DNA from: Streptomyces sp. TG1A-8
Lineage (GTDB): Bacteria; Actinomycetota; Actinomycetes; Streptomycetales; Streptomycetaceae
Direction of reading: 5' to 3'
Length of the DNA stretch: 64,000 nt
Assembly (NCBI RefSeq): GCF_030499535.1
Contig: NZ_JASTLB010000001.1
Location: 6,200,001 to 6,264,000 of the forward strand
Shown: positions 46,201 to 55,154 of the stretch, one piece after another
Position numbering within the stretch: the first letter of the stretch is position 1
Layout of the letters: the number at the start of each line of letters is the position of its first letter
Position numbers and translations under genes: made by a program
Notes under the pieces: model-generated
What the model saw: the letters and a program-made list of their open reading frames with translations, nothing else
What the model was told of the DNA's origin: nothing
The model's database searches: none

Positions 46201-46742
46201 CGGCGGCGCGGTACTCCGTCCCGGGCCGGGCGCACGACCGCGGACCTCGCGCCCGACGCGTCCCGAGTGGTGGCGGCCGTGCGGGTGGCGGCCGTGCGGG
46301 TGGCGGCGGGCGGGTGGCGGCCCGGACCCGGCTGTTCGGGCCGGCGGGGTGCGGACCGCGCGGGCGGGCGGCGGGGGACCGGGGGATCAAGGCGCGGGCC
46401 TGGCGGCAGATCGCCACGGCGGGAGCCTCGGGGCTCTCCCCCAACGCGATCGCCGAGGAACTGGGCATGAGCGGCCCGGCGCTGTACCGGTACTTCGACG
46501 GCCGGGACGGCCTGACCACCGAACTGGTCCGGGACGCCTACCGCGGCCTCGCGGACACCTTCCGCGCCGCGGCCGACGCGGGCCCGGGCCTGTCCGGCCT
46601 CGCCCACGCGATGCGCCGCTGGGCGCTGGAGGACCCCCAGCGCTACTTCCTCGTCCACGGCACCCCCGTCCCCCGGGGTGCGCAGGTGCCACCCCGGGTC
46701 ACCGTCCCCTCACGGGTACCTGTGGAATGCACCCGCATCTGA
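46197..46742 (+). pseudogene. TetR-family regulator, truncated, with repeat expansion
   Basis: The GTG overlaps the flavoprotein stop. The frame begins TAARYSVPGRA, then runs through a Gly/Ala/Arg-rich stretch built from a 15-bp tandem repeat, then a clear TetR DNA-binding domain (KARAWRQIATAGASGLSPNAIAEELGMSGPALYRYFDGRDGL) and the first part of the ligand domain up to QRYFLVHGTPVPRG. The usual 80 or so C-terminal residues are missing and replaced by unrelated sequence. A protein could be made and bind DNA, but effector sensing is probably lost. Confidence 0.65.
46269..46320. repeat. 15-bp tandem repeat
   Basis: GGTGGCGGCCGTGCG occurs twice head to tail (46269-46298), followed by a 14-bp degenerate copy and a partial copy to 46320. 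It lies inside the damaged TetR frame between its start and its DNA-binding domain. Confidence 0.9.
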
Positions 46743-46782
46743 TGTCCGCGCAACGACGGTGCCGCTCTGCTACGGTGCCGCC

Positions 46783-47175
46783 ATGGCGGCGGACAGGGCC
46801 GAGCGGGCGCTCGTGGAGCGGTGGCGGGACATGCTGGCCACGCACGCCCGGACCCAGTGCGAGCTGGACCGGGTCCTGAGCGGACACGGCCTGTGCGCGA
46901 GCGACTTCGAAGTCCTCGACGTGCTCGCCGAGGGCGTCGCGCCGGACGGCGGCTGCGCCTACCGGGTGCAGGAGGTCTCCGAACGGGTCCACCTCAGCCA
47001 GAGTGCGCTGTCCCGGCTGATCGGGCGTTTGGAGAAGGACGGACTCGTCGAGCGGGCCATGTGCCCGGAGGACCGGCGCGGTGTGCGGGTGGTGCTCACG
47101 GCGAAGGGCCGCGCGGTGCACGGCGAGGTGCTGCCCGTGCACCGCGCGGTGCTGGCGCGCATGCTGAGCGGCTGA
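46783..47175 (+). CDS. MarR-family regulator
   Basis: The 130-residue protein is a compact MarR winged-helix dimer: DRVLSGHGLCASDFEVLDVLAEG, VQEVSERVHLSQSALSRLIGRLEKDGLVERAMCPEDRRGVRVVLTAKG. Two cysteines at the domain ends (C24 region and C97 region) might allow redox sensing, which is speculative. TACGGT ends 6 nt before the ATG, so the transcript is probably leaderless. It converges on the maleylpyruvate isomerase-like gene. The target may be that gene or the nearby MFS exporter. Confidence 0.88.
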   Translation: MAADRAERALVERWRDMLATHARTQCELDRVLSGHGLCASDFEVLDVLAEGVAPDGGCAYRVQEVSERVHLSQSALSRLIGRLEKDGLVERAMCPEDRRGVRVVLTAKGRAVHGEVLPVHRAVLARMLSG

Positions 47176-47202
47176 CGGCGCGTCACACCCGACGGCGGCG
47201 CG

Positions 47203-47937
47203 TCAGACGCCCGAGCGCTCCCGCCACAGCGCCGCCACCCCGGGGTCGCCGGTCACCTGCGGTACCGGTCCCCCGTTCCACAGCGCCAGGTACAACGGTC
47301 TGGCGGGCCCGGACAGTTCGGTGTCGGCCTCTCCCGGCGCGTCCCGGGAGGCCACCGGCGACTCGGCCGACAGCCGTACGGTCCACACCGCGTCCCCTCC
47401 CGCGTCCACCGCGCGCACCCGCAGCGTGCGCGGCCGCTCCGTGCGGACCCGGCTTCTGGGGCGGGCGTGGAAGCCGCGCAGCAACTCGTCGACGCCGTCC
47501 GCCGAGAGGTCGGCGGCGACCGGGGACACCGCACCGCCGCGCGCCGCCTCGGCGTCGCGGCGGTGGACGGTCGTCTCGTGCGCCTGCCGCCGCGTCCAGA
47601 ACGCCAGCGGCGAGGGGTACGGTGCCGGATGGAAGGTCCAGCACTCCGGCTCGGTCGGGGCCAGGGCGTCGACCAGTTCCCGGTGGCTCTTCCGGTACCA
47701 GGACGCCAGTTCGGCGCCGTCCAGGTCCGGGTTGTCCGCGACGGGCCGCGGCGCGGTGTGCCCGCCGGTGACGAAACCGGTGGCCCACTCGTGGACCGCG
47801 CCCGTGTGCCGCAGCAGGTCGCGGACCCGCCACTTCGGGCAGTCCGGCACCTCGGCGTCGGGCCCCGCCGCCTCGGCCGCCGCGGCGAGCAACCGGCCCT
47901 CCCGGTCCAGCGTCTGAAGGTGCTCGGCAGTCTCCAT
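47203..47937 (-). CDS. maleylpyruvate isomerase-family, mycothiol-dependent-type protein
   Basis: The 244-residue protein has the DinB-like N-terminal helical bundle of actinobacterial mycothiol-dependent maleylpyruvate isomerases, with metal-ligand positions in RDLLRHTGAVHEW and FWTRRQAHETTVHRRDAE, and the SCP2-like C-terminal domain. Family members add or use mycothiol in isomerisation or detoxification. The substrate is unknown. The ATG at 47937 is where homology begins. The small monooxygenase gene is divergent. Confidence 0.85.
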   Translation of the reverse strand: METAEHLQTLDREGRLLAAAAEAAGPDAEVPDCPKWRVRDLLRHTGAVHEWATGFVTGGHTAPRPVADNPDLDGAELASWYRKSHRELVDALAPTEPECWTFHPAPYPSPLAFWTRRQAHETTVHRRDAEAARGGAVSPVAADLSADGVDELLRGFHARPRSRVRTERPRTLRVRAVDAGGDAVWTVRLSAESPVASRDAPGEADTELSGPARPLYLALWNGGPVPQVTGDPGVAALWRERSGV

Positions 47938-48121
47938 GCGGATGAGTGCGCCGGACGAGGTCCGTGCCGGGACACTTGTTCTCCGGCTCGCGGCCTCCGT
48001 CCGGGAGCGGGCGGCCCCGGGAACGCGGGCCGGTGACCGGACGGCGGGGTTGCGGGTCCCCGGGTGGGTGCGCGGGACCGTTCGAGGTGACACTGCCGGT
48101 GCCGTCTGCTGGAGGACCTCC

Positions 48122-48469
48122 ATGACCGATCCCGCGCCCGCGTCGCTGCCCGCCCCGCCCTACTACGCCGTGGTGTTCACCGCCGTGCGGACCGCCGGCG
48201 ACAACGGCTACGGGGAGACGGACGAGCGGTTGCTGAAACTGGCTGCCGACCAGCCGGGATTCCTCGGTGTCGATTCCGCTCGCGGTGCGGACGGCCTGGG
48301 GATCACGGTGTCGTACTGGAGGGACGAGGACTCGACTGCCGCTTGGCGGGACCACGCGGAGCACGTCCTGGCCCGTGCGCACGGGCGCGAGCACTGGTAT
48401 GCCTCGTTCCCGCTCCACGTGGCCAAGGTCGAGCGCGCCTACGGGTTTGCCCGCCCGGCGGATCTGTAG
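48122..48469 (+). CDS. antibiotic biosynthesis monooxygenase-like (ABM) protein
   Basis: The 115-residue protein has the dimeric ferredoxin-like ABM fold: YYAVVFTAVRT strand, ADQPGFLGVDSARGADGLGITVSYWRDEDSTAAWRDHAEHVLARAHGREHWY. The motif WRDEDSTAAWRDHAEH is typical of the family. Such small proteins act as cofactor-free oxygenases or heme-handling enzymes, and many are uncharacterised. GGAGG lies about 8 nt before the ATG. It converges on the MFS gene. Confidence 0.88.
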   Translation: MTDPAPASLPAPPYYAVVFTAVRTAGDNGYGETDERLLKLAADQPGFLGVDSARGADGLGITVSYWRDEDSTAAWRDHAEHVLARAHGREHWYASFPLHVAKVERAYGFARPADL

Positions 48470-48514
48470 GTGCCGCCGCCCGGGCGCCCCGGCCGGACGG
48501 GACGGCCCCGCGGC

Positions 48515-49717
48515 TCAGCCCCCCATCACGCGCCGCGTCGCCACCCCGACGAGCGCGGCCACCGCGGCCAGCGCGGCGACGCTGGTCAGGGCCGTGGGCA
48601 GGGAGAACCAGTCGGCCATGAACCCGATCGCGGGCGGCCCGAGGAGCATGCCGCCGTACCCCAGGGTGGAGGCGACGGCGACGCCGGACGGTCCGCTCAG
48701 CGCGCCGGCCCGCTCCACGGCGATCGGGAAGAGGTTCGCCAGGCCGAGTCCCGTCACGGCGAAGCCGATCAGCGCCGCCCACACCGACGGCGCGAGGGAA
48801 CCGAGGACCATGCCGGCCGCGGCGGTGGTACCGCCGGCGATCACCGTCCGGGCACGTCCCAGGCGCTCCAGCAGCGCGGTCCCGGTCAGCCGGCCGACGG
48901 TCATGGCGAGCGCGAAACAGGCGTACCCGGCCGCCGCCGCCCCCGCCGACGCGGCCAGGTCCTGGTGGAGGTGGAGGGCGCCCCAGTCGGCCATGGCACC
49001 CTCGCCGTAGGCGGTGCACAGGGCAACCAGCCCGAAGACCACGACGAGCCCGCGCGTACGGCCGTCCGTCCGCCGTGTGCCGTTCCCGTCCTCCGGCCCC
49101 CGCCGGCCGGGCGGGACCGGAGCCTCCTGCCGCAGCAGGGCGCGCCCGGCGACGAGGGTGACGAGCAGACCGGCCGTGGTGATGCCCAGCAGGTGCAGGG
49201 TGGGGGAGACGGCCCCGGCCACCAGTCCGCCGAGGCCCGCGCCGACCATGCCGCCCAGGCTGAAGGCCGCGTGGAAACTCGGCATGACCGGCCTGCGCAG
49301 TGCGGCCACCAGGTCGACCGCGGCGCTGTTGAAGGCCACGTTCGCCCCGCCGTACGCGGCCCCGAACAGCAGCAGTACGCCGCCGAGCGCGAGTGCCGAG
49401 TGCACGAGCGGGGGCAGGGCGACGCTGAGCGCGAGGACCGTCACGCAGGCGACGGTCACCGGGTGGCTGCCGTAGCGGCGGCACAGCCGGCCGGTCAGCG
49501 TCATGGTCAGCACGGCGCCCGCGGAGACCCCGAGCAGGGCGAGTCCGAGGCCACTGGCGGACGCGTGCGTCTGTTGCTTGATGTCGGGGATGCGGACGAC
49601 CCAGCCGGCGAAGATGAAGCCGTCGAGGGCGAAGAAGGCGGTGATCGCCACGCGGAGCCGGGTGAGGCCGTTGCCCGGCACGACGTCGTGCGGACAGGTT
49701 TTGTATTTTATCGGCAC
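48515..49717 (-). CDS. MFS transporter, 12-TM type
   Basis: The 400-residue membrane protein has about 12 helices with a motif-A-like loop (TGRLCRRYGSHPV, about residue 75) and a second-half counterpart (TGTALLERLGRARTV). A hydrophilic central loop with a cluster of Arg/Gly/Asp separates the halves. The subfamily resembles sugar/efflux transporters annotated YbjJ-like. The ATG at 49717 lies next to an A/T-rich patch (TTTTGTATTTTATCGG) that probably belongs to its promoter. The substrate is unknown. Confidence 0.88.
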   Translation of the reverse strand: MPIKYKTCPHDVVPGNGLTRLRVAITAFFALDGFIFAGWVVRIPDIKQQTHASASGLGLALLGVSAGAVLTMTLTGRLCRRYGSHPVTVACVTVLALSVALPPLVHSALALGGVLLLFGAAYGGANVAFNSAAVDLVAALRRPVMPSFHAAFSLGGMVGAGLGGLVAGAVSPTLHLLGITTAGLLVTLVAGRALLRQEAPVPPGRRGPEDGNGTRRTDGRTRGLVVVFGLVALCTAYGEGAMADWGALHLHQDLAASAGAAAAGYACFALAMTVGRLTGTALLERLGRARTVIAGGTTAAAGMVLGSLAPSVWAALIGFAVTGLGLANLFPIAVERAGALSGPSGVAVASTLGYGGMLLGPPAIGFMADWFSLPTALTSVAALAAVAALVGVATRRVMGG

Positions 49718-49802
49718 AAAGTGAGGCTAAGGGGGCCCGGAGTCAGGGGCAAGACCGTCCGGCCCGTGGTTCCGCGGCCGTGCGCCGGGTGGCCCGGCGG
49801 CG

Positions 49803-50022
49803 TCACGGGAGGAGTAGGAGCTTGCCGCTGGTCACCCGGGACTCGATGGCGCGGTGGGCCCGGACGGCGTGTTCGAGGGGGTGGCGGCGGCTGGTGCGCG
49901 GTCGCAGGACGCCGCGCCAGGTCGAGGAGTTCGGCGCTGTGGCGCGGCAGCGCCTCGCGGGTGGGGATGCGGTCGCGGAGCCGGACCGTGGCGGATACGA
50001 GTCGGTTAATGCCCGTGCACAA
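49803..50022 (-). pseudogene. C-terminal remnant of a zinc-type quinone oxidoreductase
   Basis: The minus strand reads PTREALPRHSAELLDLAR, then after a one-base shift at about 49915 GVLRPRTSRRHPLEHAVRAHRAIESRVTSGKLLLLP and a stop at 49803. This is the conserved end of an NADPH:quinone reductase/zinc-binding dehydrogenase. The Rossmann and catalytic domains are absent. It is a fragment left after deletion of the rest of the gene. Confidence 0.75.
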
Positions 50023-50059
50023 GCTGGTTGCCCAGGGATGAGCGCGTCATGATGGGTCC

Positions 50060-50455
50060 ATGACGTTGGCCTCGCGCGCGCTCGCGCAACTGGCGACCTG
50101 GCCGGACCTGAGACGGGCCGTGCCCAGCTGCGGCCGGGGACAGGCGGTGAGTTCGGCCGAGGGCGAGATCGCCCACTTCCACTCCGGCCGGGACGTCGAC
50201 CTGCGGCTGACCGACCGGGCCGTCCGCCGGTTCGCCAAGGACCTCAGGGGCTCCGGTGTTGTCCGCATCGTGCCCGGCTCGCAGTGGGTGACCCTCCGCC
50301 TCGACGCCGCCAGTGACGTGGACCTGCTGCTGACGCTGGTGAGCGTGGCGCTCACGGCCCAGCAGAGCTGGCCCGACCCGGTCGAGCGTCCGCTCGTCGG
50401 CTGCAACGACCAGCGGGGCGCGGGGTTCGTGAGCGCCGACCACGGCCGTTTCTAA
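50060..50455 (+). CDS. luciferase-domain family small protein
   Basis: The 131-residue protein matches actinobacterial proteins annotated with the 'luciferase domain': SCGRGQAVSSAEGEIAHFHSGRDVDLRLTDRAVRRF, then GSQWVTLRLDAASDVDLLLTLVSVAL. The conserved EIxHFH and VDLxLT motifs are present. The name does not imply light emission; the function is unknown. Its end overlaps the end of the NmrA remnant by 4 bp on the opposite strand, suggesting the remnant collapsed onto it. Confidence 0.8.
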   Translation: MTLASRALAQLATWPDLRRAVPSCGRGQAVSSAEGEIAHFHSGRDVDLRLTDRAVRRFAKDLRGSGVVRIVPGSQWVTLRLDAASDVDLLLTLVSVALTAQQSWPDPVERPLVGCNDQRGAGFVSADHGRF

Positions 50456-51275
50456 CCGCGGCCCCCGCCCCGGTATGACGTGCGGGCGTCCACGGCGGGC
50501 TTGAGGACGTGCCGGCACCAGGTGCGGAAGTCCGTCGGCGTCGGCTCGGCGGTCGCCCAGTCCGCGTCGTAGATGCCGTGGTCCTGTGCGGCGAACGCCT
50601 CGGTCAGGTCCTTGACCGCCTGGTCGCCGGTGCCCTGGGAGCGGAGCAGCGAGGCGTAGTCGTCGATGCCCGTGCGGCGGTAGGCGACCGGACGCCCGAG
50701 TTCCTGGCTGATCACCTCGGCCATGCCGTCGGGGGTCAGCCGGTCGGGGCCGAACACGGGGAGGTTCTCCTGCCCGGTCCAGGACAGGTCGGTGAGGAGG
50801 CCGGCGGCGGTGCCGGCGATGTCCTCCGTCGCGATCGACGCCGGCGGCAGGTCACCCGCGCAGGTCAGGTAGAACGCGCCCCGCTCACGGATGGCGCCGA
50901 GCTGTCGCAGGAGGTTCTCCATGTAGAAGGGCATGGACAGCGCCCGGTAGGCCGCACCGGACGCGCTCGGTTCGGCGTCCATCGCGAAGGCCGCCGACAG
51001 GACGCCGGCCGGGGCCGGCCAGCCGTGCCCGGCGCTGGAGACCCCGACGACGTGACCGACCCCGTGGCGGGCGACGGCGGCGGCGCCCGCCCGGACGAAC
51101 CGGAGGTAGTGCGCCTCGGCACTCGGCGCCCGACGGCCTGTGGGACGAGCCAGAACAGGGCCGGGACGCCGGGCAGTGCCTGGTCGAGCACGGCCGGATC
51201 GCCGTGGGAGCCGACGACGGTCTCGACCTGCTCGCGGACCGAGTCGTCCAGTCGCGAGACGTCCCGGACGGTGAC
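50452..51275 (-). pseudogene. NmrA-like NAD(P)-binding protein, 5' lost and frameshifted
   Basis: The 3' two-thirds encode an NmrA/QorB-like protein (SAEAHYLRFVRAGAAAVARHGVGHVVGVSSAGHGWP, then MPFYMENLLRQLGAIRERGAFYL). Upstream, another frame carries TVRDVSRLDDSVREQVETVVGSHGDPAVLDQALPGVPALFWLVPQ, the expected preceding part, so a frameshift lies at about 51130-51145. The first 30 or so residues with the GxxGxxG nucleotide-binding loop are missing; sequence upstream of 51275 is unrelated. An IS remnant lies 70 bp beyond, so insertion followed by decay is a likely cause. Confidence 0.78.
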
Positions 51276-51344
51276 CCATCAGGGTGCGGGCGGGTGCGAG
51301 GGGGCCGGCCGGGCCCGGCGCCCCGGGTGGAGCGGTCCGCCCTC

Positions 51345-51625
51345 ACCGGCTGACGACGCCTGCTCCTCCCGCGCGATCCGCGGGCACCTGCGCACACACG
51401 GCATCCGGGCGGTCACCCCCGTCCCGGCGGCCAACGCGGCCACCGGCTCCGCCGGGGGAACCGCGGCGGCAGGCCGCCCGCCCCGACCGTGAGGCGTACA
51501 AGCAGCGTGACACCGTCGAACGCTGCACCAACGAGCTCGAACAATGGCGCGGCCCGGCCACCCGCCACGACGGGACCGCCACCGTCCACCTCGCCGGACC
51601 CCACCGGTTCGAGTACCCAGCACGC
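51345..51625 (+). mobile_element. IS5-type transposase remnant
   Basis: One frame encodes CSSRAIRGHLRTHGIRAVTPVPA, and after a shift near 51465 another encodes DREAYKQRDTVERCTNELEQWRGPATRHDGTATVHLAG. Both match the C-terminal part of IS5-family DDE transposases (the AYSSRAIRxxLR and FDREAYKQRNxVERxxNxLKxWR segments, carrying the last catalytic Glu). The N-terminus and inverted repeats are not recognisable. The element is long dead and marks an old insertion at the broken end of the NmrA gene. Confidence 0.8.
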
Positions 51626-51653
51626 GTGTCACCGGCGTCCCGGGACAGCACGC

Positions 51654-52802
51654 CTAGCCCTTCTTGACCGCCCTCAGGACGACGAACTTCGGGTCGCTCG
51701 CCACCAGGTGACTGTTGCCGAACAGCCGCTTGAGCTTGACGTGGTAGCCCAGGTGACGGTTGCCCACCACCCACAGCTCGCCGCCCGGGCGCAGCGCGCG
51801 CCTCGCCCCGGTGAACATCCGCCACGCCGTCGCGTCGGTCGTCGCCTGGTGGGAGTGGAAGGGCGGGTTGTTCAGCACGAGGTCCACACTGCCGGGCGCC
51901 ACCCCGGCCAGCCCGTCCCCGACCCGGAACTCGGCGTGTCCGGGCGCCCCGTTCGCCTTGTACGTCGCCTCCGCCGAGGCCACCGCCTGGAACGACTCGT
52001 CCACGAACAGCACCTCGGCCTCCGGATCGGCCAGCGCCACCGCCGTGCCCACCACGCCGTTGCCGCAGCCGAGGTCCACCACGCGCCCGGCGCCCGGCCC
52101 GGCCGGCAGGTGCCGCAGGAAGAACCGCGTACCGATGTCGAGCCGGTCCGCGCAGAACACCCCCGCGTGGTTGACGACCGTGTGCCCGGACACCGCGCCG
52201 ACGCCGTCCGGGAGGGCGTAGCGGTACGGCCACGGGTTCGCGGGCCGCTCCAGCGACGGATCCGGGGTGCACAGGATCAGCCGGGCCTTCTGCCGGGCCG
52301 GCGAGGTGCGGGTGGTCCCGAGGACACGCTCGAACAACTGGAGCGTGGAGGTGTGGACCTCCTTCACCATCCCGGCGCCGACCACCACCGTGCCGGCGTG
52401 CACGGCCGGCGCCAGCCGCAGCAGTTGGTCCTCCAGCAGCGCCAGGCTCTTCGGCACCCGCACCAGCAGCACGTCCACCCGCCCGGGCGGCGGGTCCTGT
52501 GTGGTGAGCAGCGGCACGGAACCGCGTTCGGCCCCGGCCCGCGCCAGGTTCGCCCGGGTCGCCTCCTGGCTCAGGAAGGAGTCGGTGATCTGGACCGGCC
52601 GGTGCTTCGCGAGCGCCGTCACCAGCGCGCCCCAGCGGTCGCCGACCACCACGACCGTGCCCGACAGCGGCACCCGCTCCTCGGCCAGGTGCCGCAGCAG
52701 GTAGGCGTCGGCGGCATCCCAGGCGCGCAGCCGGTCGCGGGGGTCCTCGGGGAAGCGGGACAGTTCGAATTCGCCCCACGGCGTCGTCATGCGCTCGTTC
52801 AT
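51654..52802 (-). CDS. RlmG/RsmC-like rRNA guanine methyltransferase
   Basis: The 382-residue protein has two related domains. The C-terminal half is a class I SAM methyltransferase with motif I VVDLGCGNGVVG (241-252) and the catalytic NPPFH (312-316) of N2-guanine methyltransferases. The N-terminal half is a degenerate copy of the same fold. This is the RlmG/RsmC architecture (G1835 of 23S or G1207 of 16S rRNA in E. coli). Which RNA is modified here is not determined. The ATG at 52802 or the one at 52790 could be the start. Confidence 0.88.
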   Translation of the reverse strand: MNERMTTPWGEFELSRFPEDPRDRLRAWDAADAYLLRHLAEERVPLSGTVVVVGDRWGALVTALAKHRPVQITDSFLSQEATRANLARAGAERGSVPLLTTQDPPPGRVDVLLVRVPKSLALLEDQLLRLAPAVHAGTVVVGAGMVKEVHTSTLQLFERVLGTTRTSPARQKARLILCTPDPSLERPANPWPYRYALPDGVGAVSGHTVVNHAGVFCADRLDIGTRFFLRHLPAGPGAGRVVDLGCGNGVVGTAVALADPEAEVLFVDESFQAVASAEATYKANGAPGHAEFRVGDGLAGVAPGSVDLVLNNPPFHSHQATTDATAWRMFTGARRALRPGGELWVVGNRHLGYHVKLKRLFGNSHLVASDPKFVVLRAVKKG

Positions 52803-52928
52803 CGTGCGTCCAGGCTAACGGTCCCCGGCCACCGGCCCGTCCCGGCCGTCGCCTCCCGGCCGGGACCGAGCCGCAGCTCAGGGCGGTCGGCGGACCGCCC
52901 GGCGGGCGCCTCGGGCAGGATGGGAGCC

Positions 52929-53579
52929 ATGGAGGCGGAACTGTTCCCGCGCGGGCGGGCACGACTCGCACCGGGCGCCGTGCACGTCCCGGACTGGCTG
53001 GACGCCGGCCGGCAGCGCGCGCTGCTCGCCGCCTGTCGGGAGTGGGCGCGGCCACCGGCCGGGCTGCGCACGGTCCGCACCCCGCAGGGCGGCACCATGT
53101 CCGTCCGGCAGGTCTGCCTCGGCCGGCACTGGTACCCGTACGGCTACGCCCGCACGGTCGTCGACGGCGACGGCGCCCCGGTGAAGCCCTTCCCTGCCTG
53201 GCTCGGCGAACTGGCCCGCGGCGCGGTGGCCGACGCGCTCGGCCCCGAGGCGGTCCCCGCGCAGCCGTACGACACCGCGCTGGTCAACTTCTACGACGGC
53301 GGCGCCCGGATGGGCATGCACCGTGACGCCGACGAGGCCTCGGACGCGCCGGTGGTCTCGCTGAGCCTCGGCGACACCTGCGTCTTCCGCTTCGGCAACA
53401 CCGCGACCCGCGCCCGGCCCCACACGGACGTGGAGCTGCGCAGCGGCGACCTGTTCGTCTTCGGCGGGCCGTCCCGGCCCGCCTACCACGGGGTGCCGCG
53501 CGTGCACCCGGGCACGGCACCGCCGGCGCTGGGACTGACCGGGCGGCTGAACGTCACCCTGCGGGTGAGCGGGCTCTGA
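52929..53579 (+). CDS. alkB: AlkB-family 2-oxoglutarate/iron dioxygenase
   Basis: The 216-residue protein has the AlkB core: NFYDGGARMGMHRDADE with iron ligands H131 and D133, H187 in PAYHGVPRV, and 2-oxoglutarate-binding arginines in GRLNVTLRVS (R206, R212). Family members reverse 1-methyladenine and 3-methylcytosine damage in DNA or RNA. The ATG at 52929 follows CAGGAT by 7 nt, again a leaderless-like layout. It is divergent from the rRNA methyltransferase gene. Confidence 0.93.
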   Translation: MEAELFPRGRARLAPGAVHVPDWLDAGRQRALLAACREWARPPAGLRTVRTPQGGTMSVRQVCLGRHWYPYGYARTVVDGDGAPVKPFPAWLGELARGAVADALGPEAVPAQPYDTALVNFYDGGARMGMHRDADEASDAPVVSLSLGDTCVFRFGNTATRARPHTDVELRSGDLFVFGGPSRPAYHGVPRVHPGTAPPALGLTGRLNVTLRVSGL

Positions 53580-53656
53580 CGCGTCGGCCCGCAGGCCGGT
53601 TCCGGCCGCTCACGGAGCAGGCCGCAACGCGTGCGGATCATGGGAGACTCGCCCTC

Positions 53657-54895
53657 ATGAGCGGCAAGGCGGACCCCCGGTCGGCGGGGGAAGGGACCAC
53701 CTCGAGGGCGCGGCTGGACCGGGGGCGCGGTGCGCTCGGACCCGCGCTGGAGCTGGTGCACACCGGGCGGGCACCGACCCGGGCCGTGCTCACCGCCGAA
53801 CTCGGGGTCACCCGGGCGACGGCCGGGGCCGTGGCCGCCGAACTGGAGGCACTGGGACTGATCCGTGTGGACGCCCGCCCGGGCGCGGCGGCCGGTTCCC
53901 AGGGGCGTCCCTCGCACCGGCTGGGGGTCGCCGAGGACGGCCCGGTGGCGCTGGCCGCGCAGGTCCACGCCGACGGGTTCCGGGCCGCGCTGGTCGGTCT
54001 CGGTGGGCGGATCGTGGCGACCGCGCCGGGCAGCGGGACCGTCGACGCCGATCCGGCGAAGGTACTGGGTTCCGTCGTGGAGATGGGCGCCGAACTGTTG
54101 CGGACGACGGGCCGCCGCTGCGTGGGTGCCGGACTCGCCGTGCCGTCCGCCGTGGCCGAACCCGACGGCCGGGCCCTCAACCCCCTCCACCTGGCCTGGC
54201 CGGTGGGTGCCCCGGTCCGCCGGATCTTCGCCGAGTGCGTGCGCGCCGCCGGCCTGGCCGGCCCCGCCTTCGCGGGCAACGACGTCAACCTCGCCGCGCT
54301 CGCCGAGCACCGGCACGGCGCCGGCCGCGGGGCCCGGGACCTGTTGTGCGTGGCCACCGGGCACCGCGGTGTCGGCGGCGCGCTGGTCCTGGACGGCCGC
54401 CTGCACGCGGGCAGCTCGGGGCTGGCCCTGGAGGTCGGCCACCTCACCGTCAACCCCGAGGGCCGGCCCTGCCACTGCGGCAGCCGGGGCTGCCTGGACG
54501 TCGAGGCGGACCCGCTGGCCCTCCTGGTCGAGGCGGGCCGCGAGCCGGGCCCCGAGGTCTCCCTGCTCCAGCAGGCCAACGACCTGCTGCGCACCCAGTA
54601 CGCCGACCCGGCCGTCCGCACGGCCGCCGAGACCCTGATCGACCGGCTCGGACTGGGTCTCGCCGGGCTGGTCAACATCCTCAATCCCGACCGCATCATC
54701 CTCGGCGGCCTGCACCGCACGCTCCTCGACGCCGATCCCGGGCGCCTGCGCGCGGTCGTCGCCGACCGCAGCCTGTGGGGCCAGAGCGGCGACGTCCCCG
54801 TCCTGCCGTGCACCCTGGACCACAACAGCCTGGTCGGCGCGGCGGAGCTGGCCTGGCAGCCGGTGCTGGACGACCCGCTGGGCGCGCTCCGGTGA
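53657..54895 (+). CDS. ROK-family transcriptional repressor
   Basis: The 412-residue protein has an N-terminal winged helix (about residues 28-75, LELVHTGRAPTRAVLTAELGVTRATAGAVAAELEALGLI) followed by a ROK sugar-binding domain with GNDVNLAALAEHRHGAGRG and the zinc motif CHCGSRGCLDVEAD. ROK repressors of the NagC/Mlc/XylR type respond to sugars or sugar phosphates. The ATP-binding DxGxT is not conserved, as expected for a regulator. No sugar genes are adjacent, so targets are elsewhere. Confidence 0.9.
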   Translation: MSGKADPRSAGEGTTSRARLDRGRGALGPALELVHTGRAPTRAVLTAELGVTRATAGAVAAELEALGLIRVDARPGAAAGSQGRPSHRLGVAEDGPVALAAQVHADGFRAALVGLGGRIVATAPGSGTVDADPAKVLGSVVEMGAELLRTTGRRCVGAGLAVPSAVAEPDGRALNPLHLAWPVGAPVRRIFAECVRAAGLAGPAFAGNDVNLAALAEHRHGAGRGARDLLCVATGHRGVGGALVLDGRLHAGSSGLALEVGHLTVNPEGRPCHCGSRGCLDVEADPLALLVEAGREPGPEVSLLQQANDLLRTQYADPAVRTAAETLIDRLGLGLAGLVNILNPDRIILGGLHRTLLDADPGRLRAVVADRSLWGQSGDVPVLPCTLDHNSLVGAAELAWQPVLDDPLGALR

Positions 54896-55154
54896 CCGCT
54901 TCGCGCGCGCCGCGGTCGGCCGTTCGCCGGCCGGCCCCCCAGGCGGCCCGTCCCCGCGGCGCGCACAACGGCCGCGTATCCGCAGGAAACCGGCGTCTGC
55001 CGGTCCTCCCGCACGACGGCGCCGAACGCCTTGCCGGAGGCGTCCGGGAGGTGACTCGCCGCCCGCGGTCCGCGTCCGCCACCGGACGGCGTACGGGCGA
55101 CGGGTGCACCGCGGTCCGCCGCCCGTGCGCCGTCTCCCGGAGGCCACCGCCCGG

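Noticed and set aside
51345..51625. Complete IS5 element
   Set aside because: The N-terminal half, catalytic start and inverted repeats are missing and the frame is broken, so it is only a remnant.
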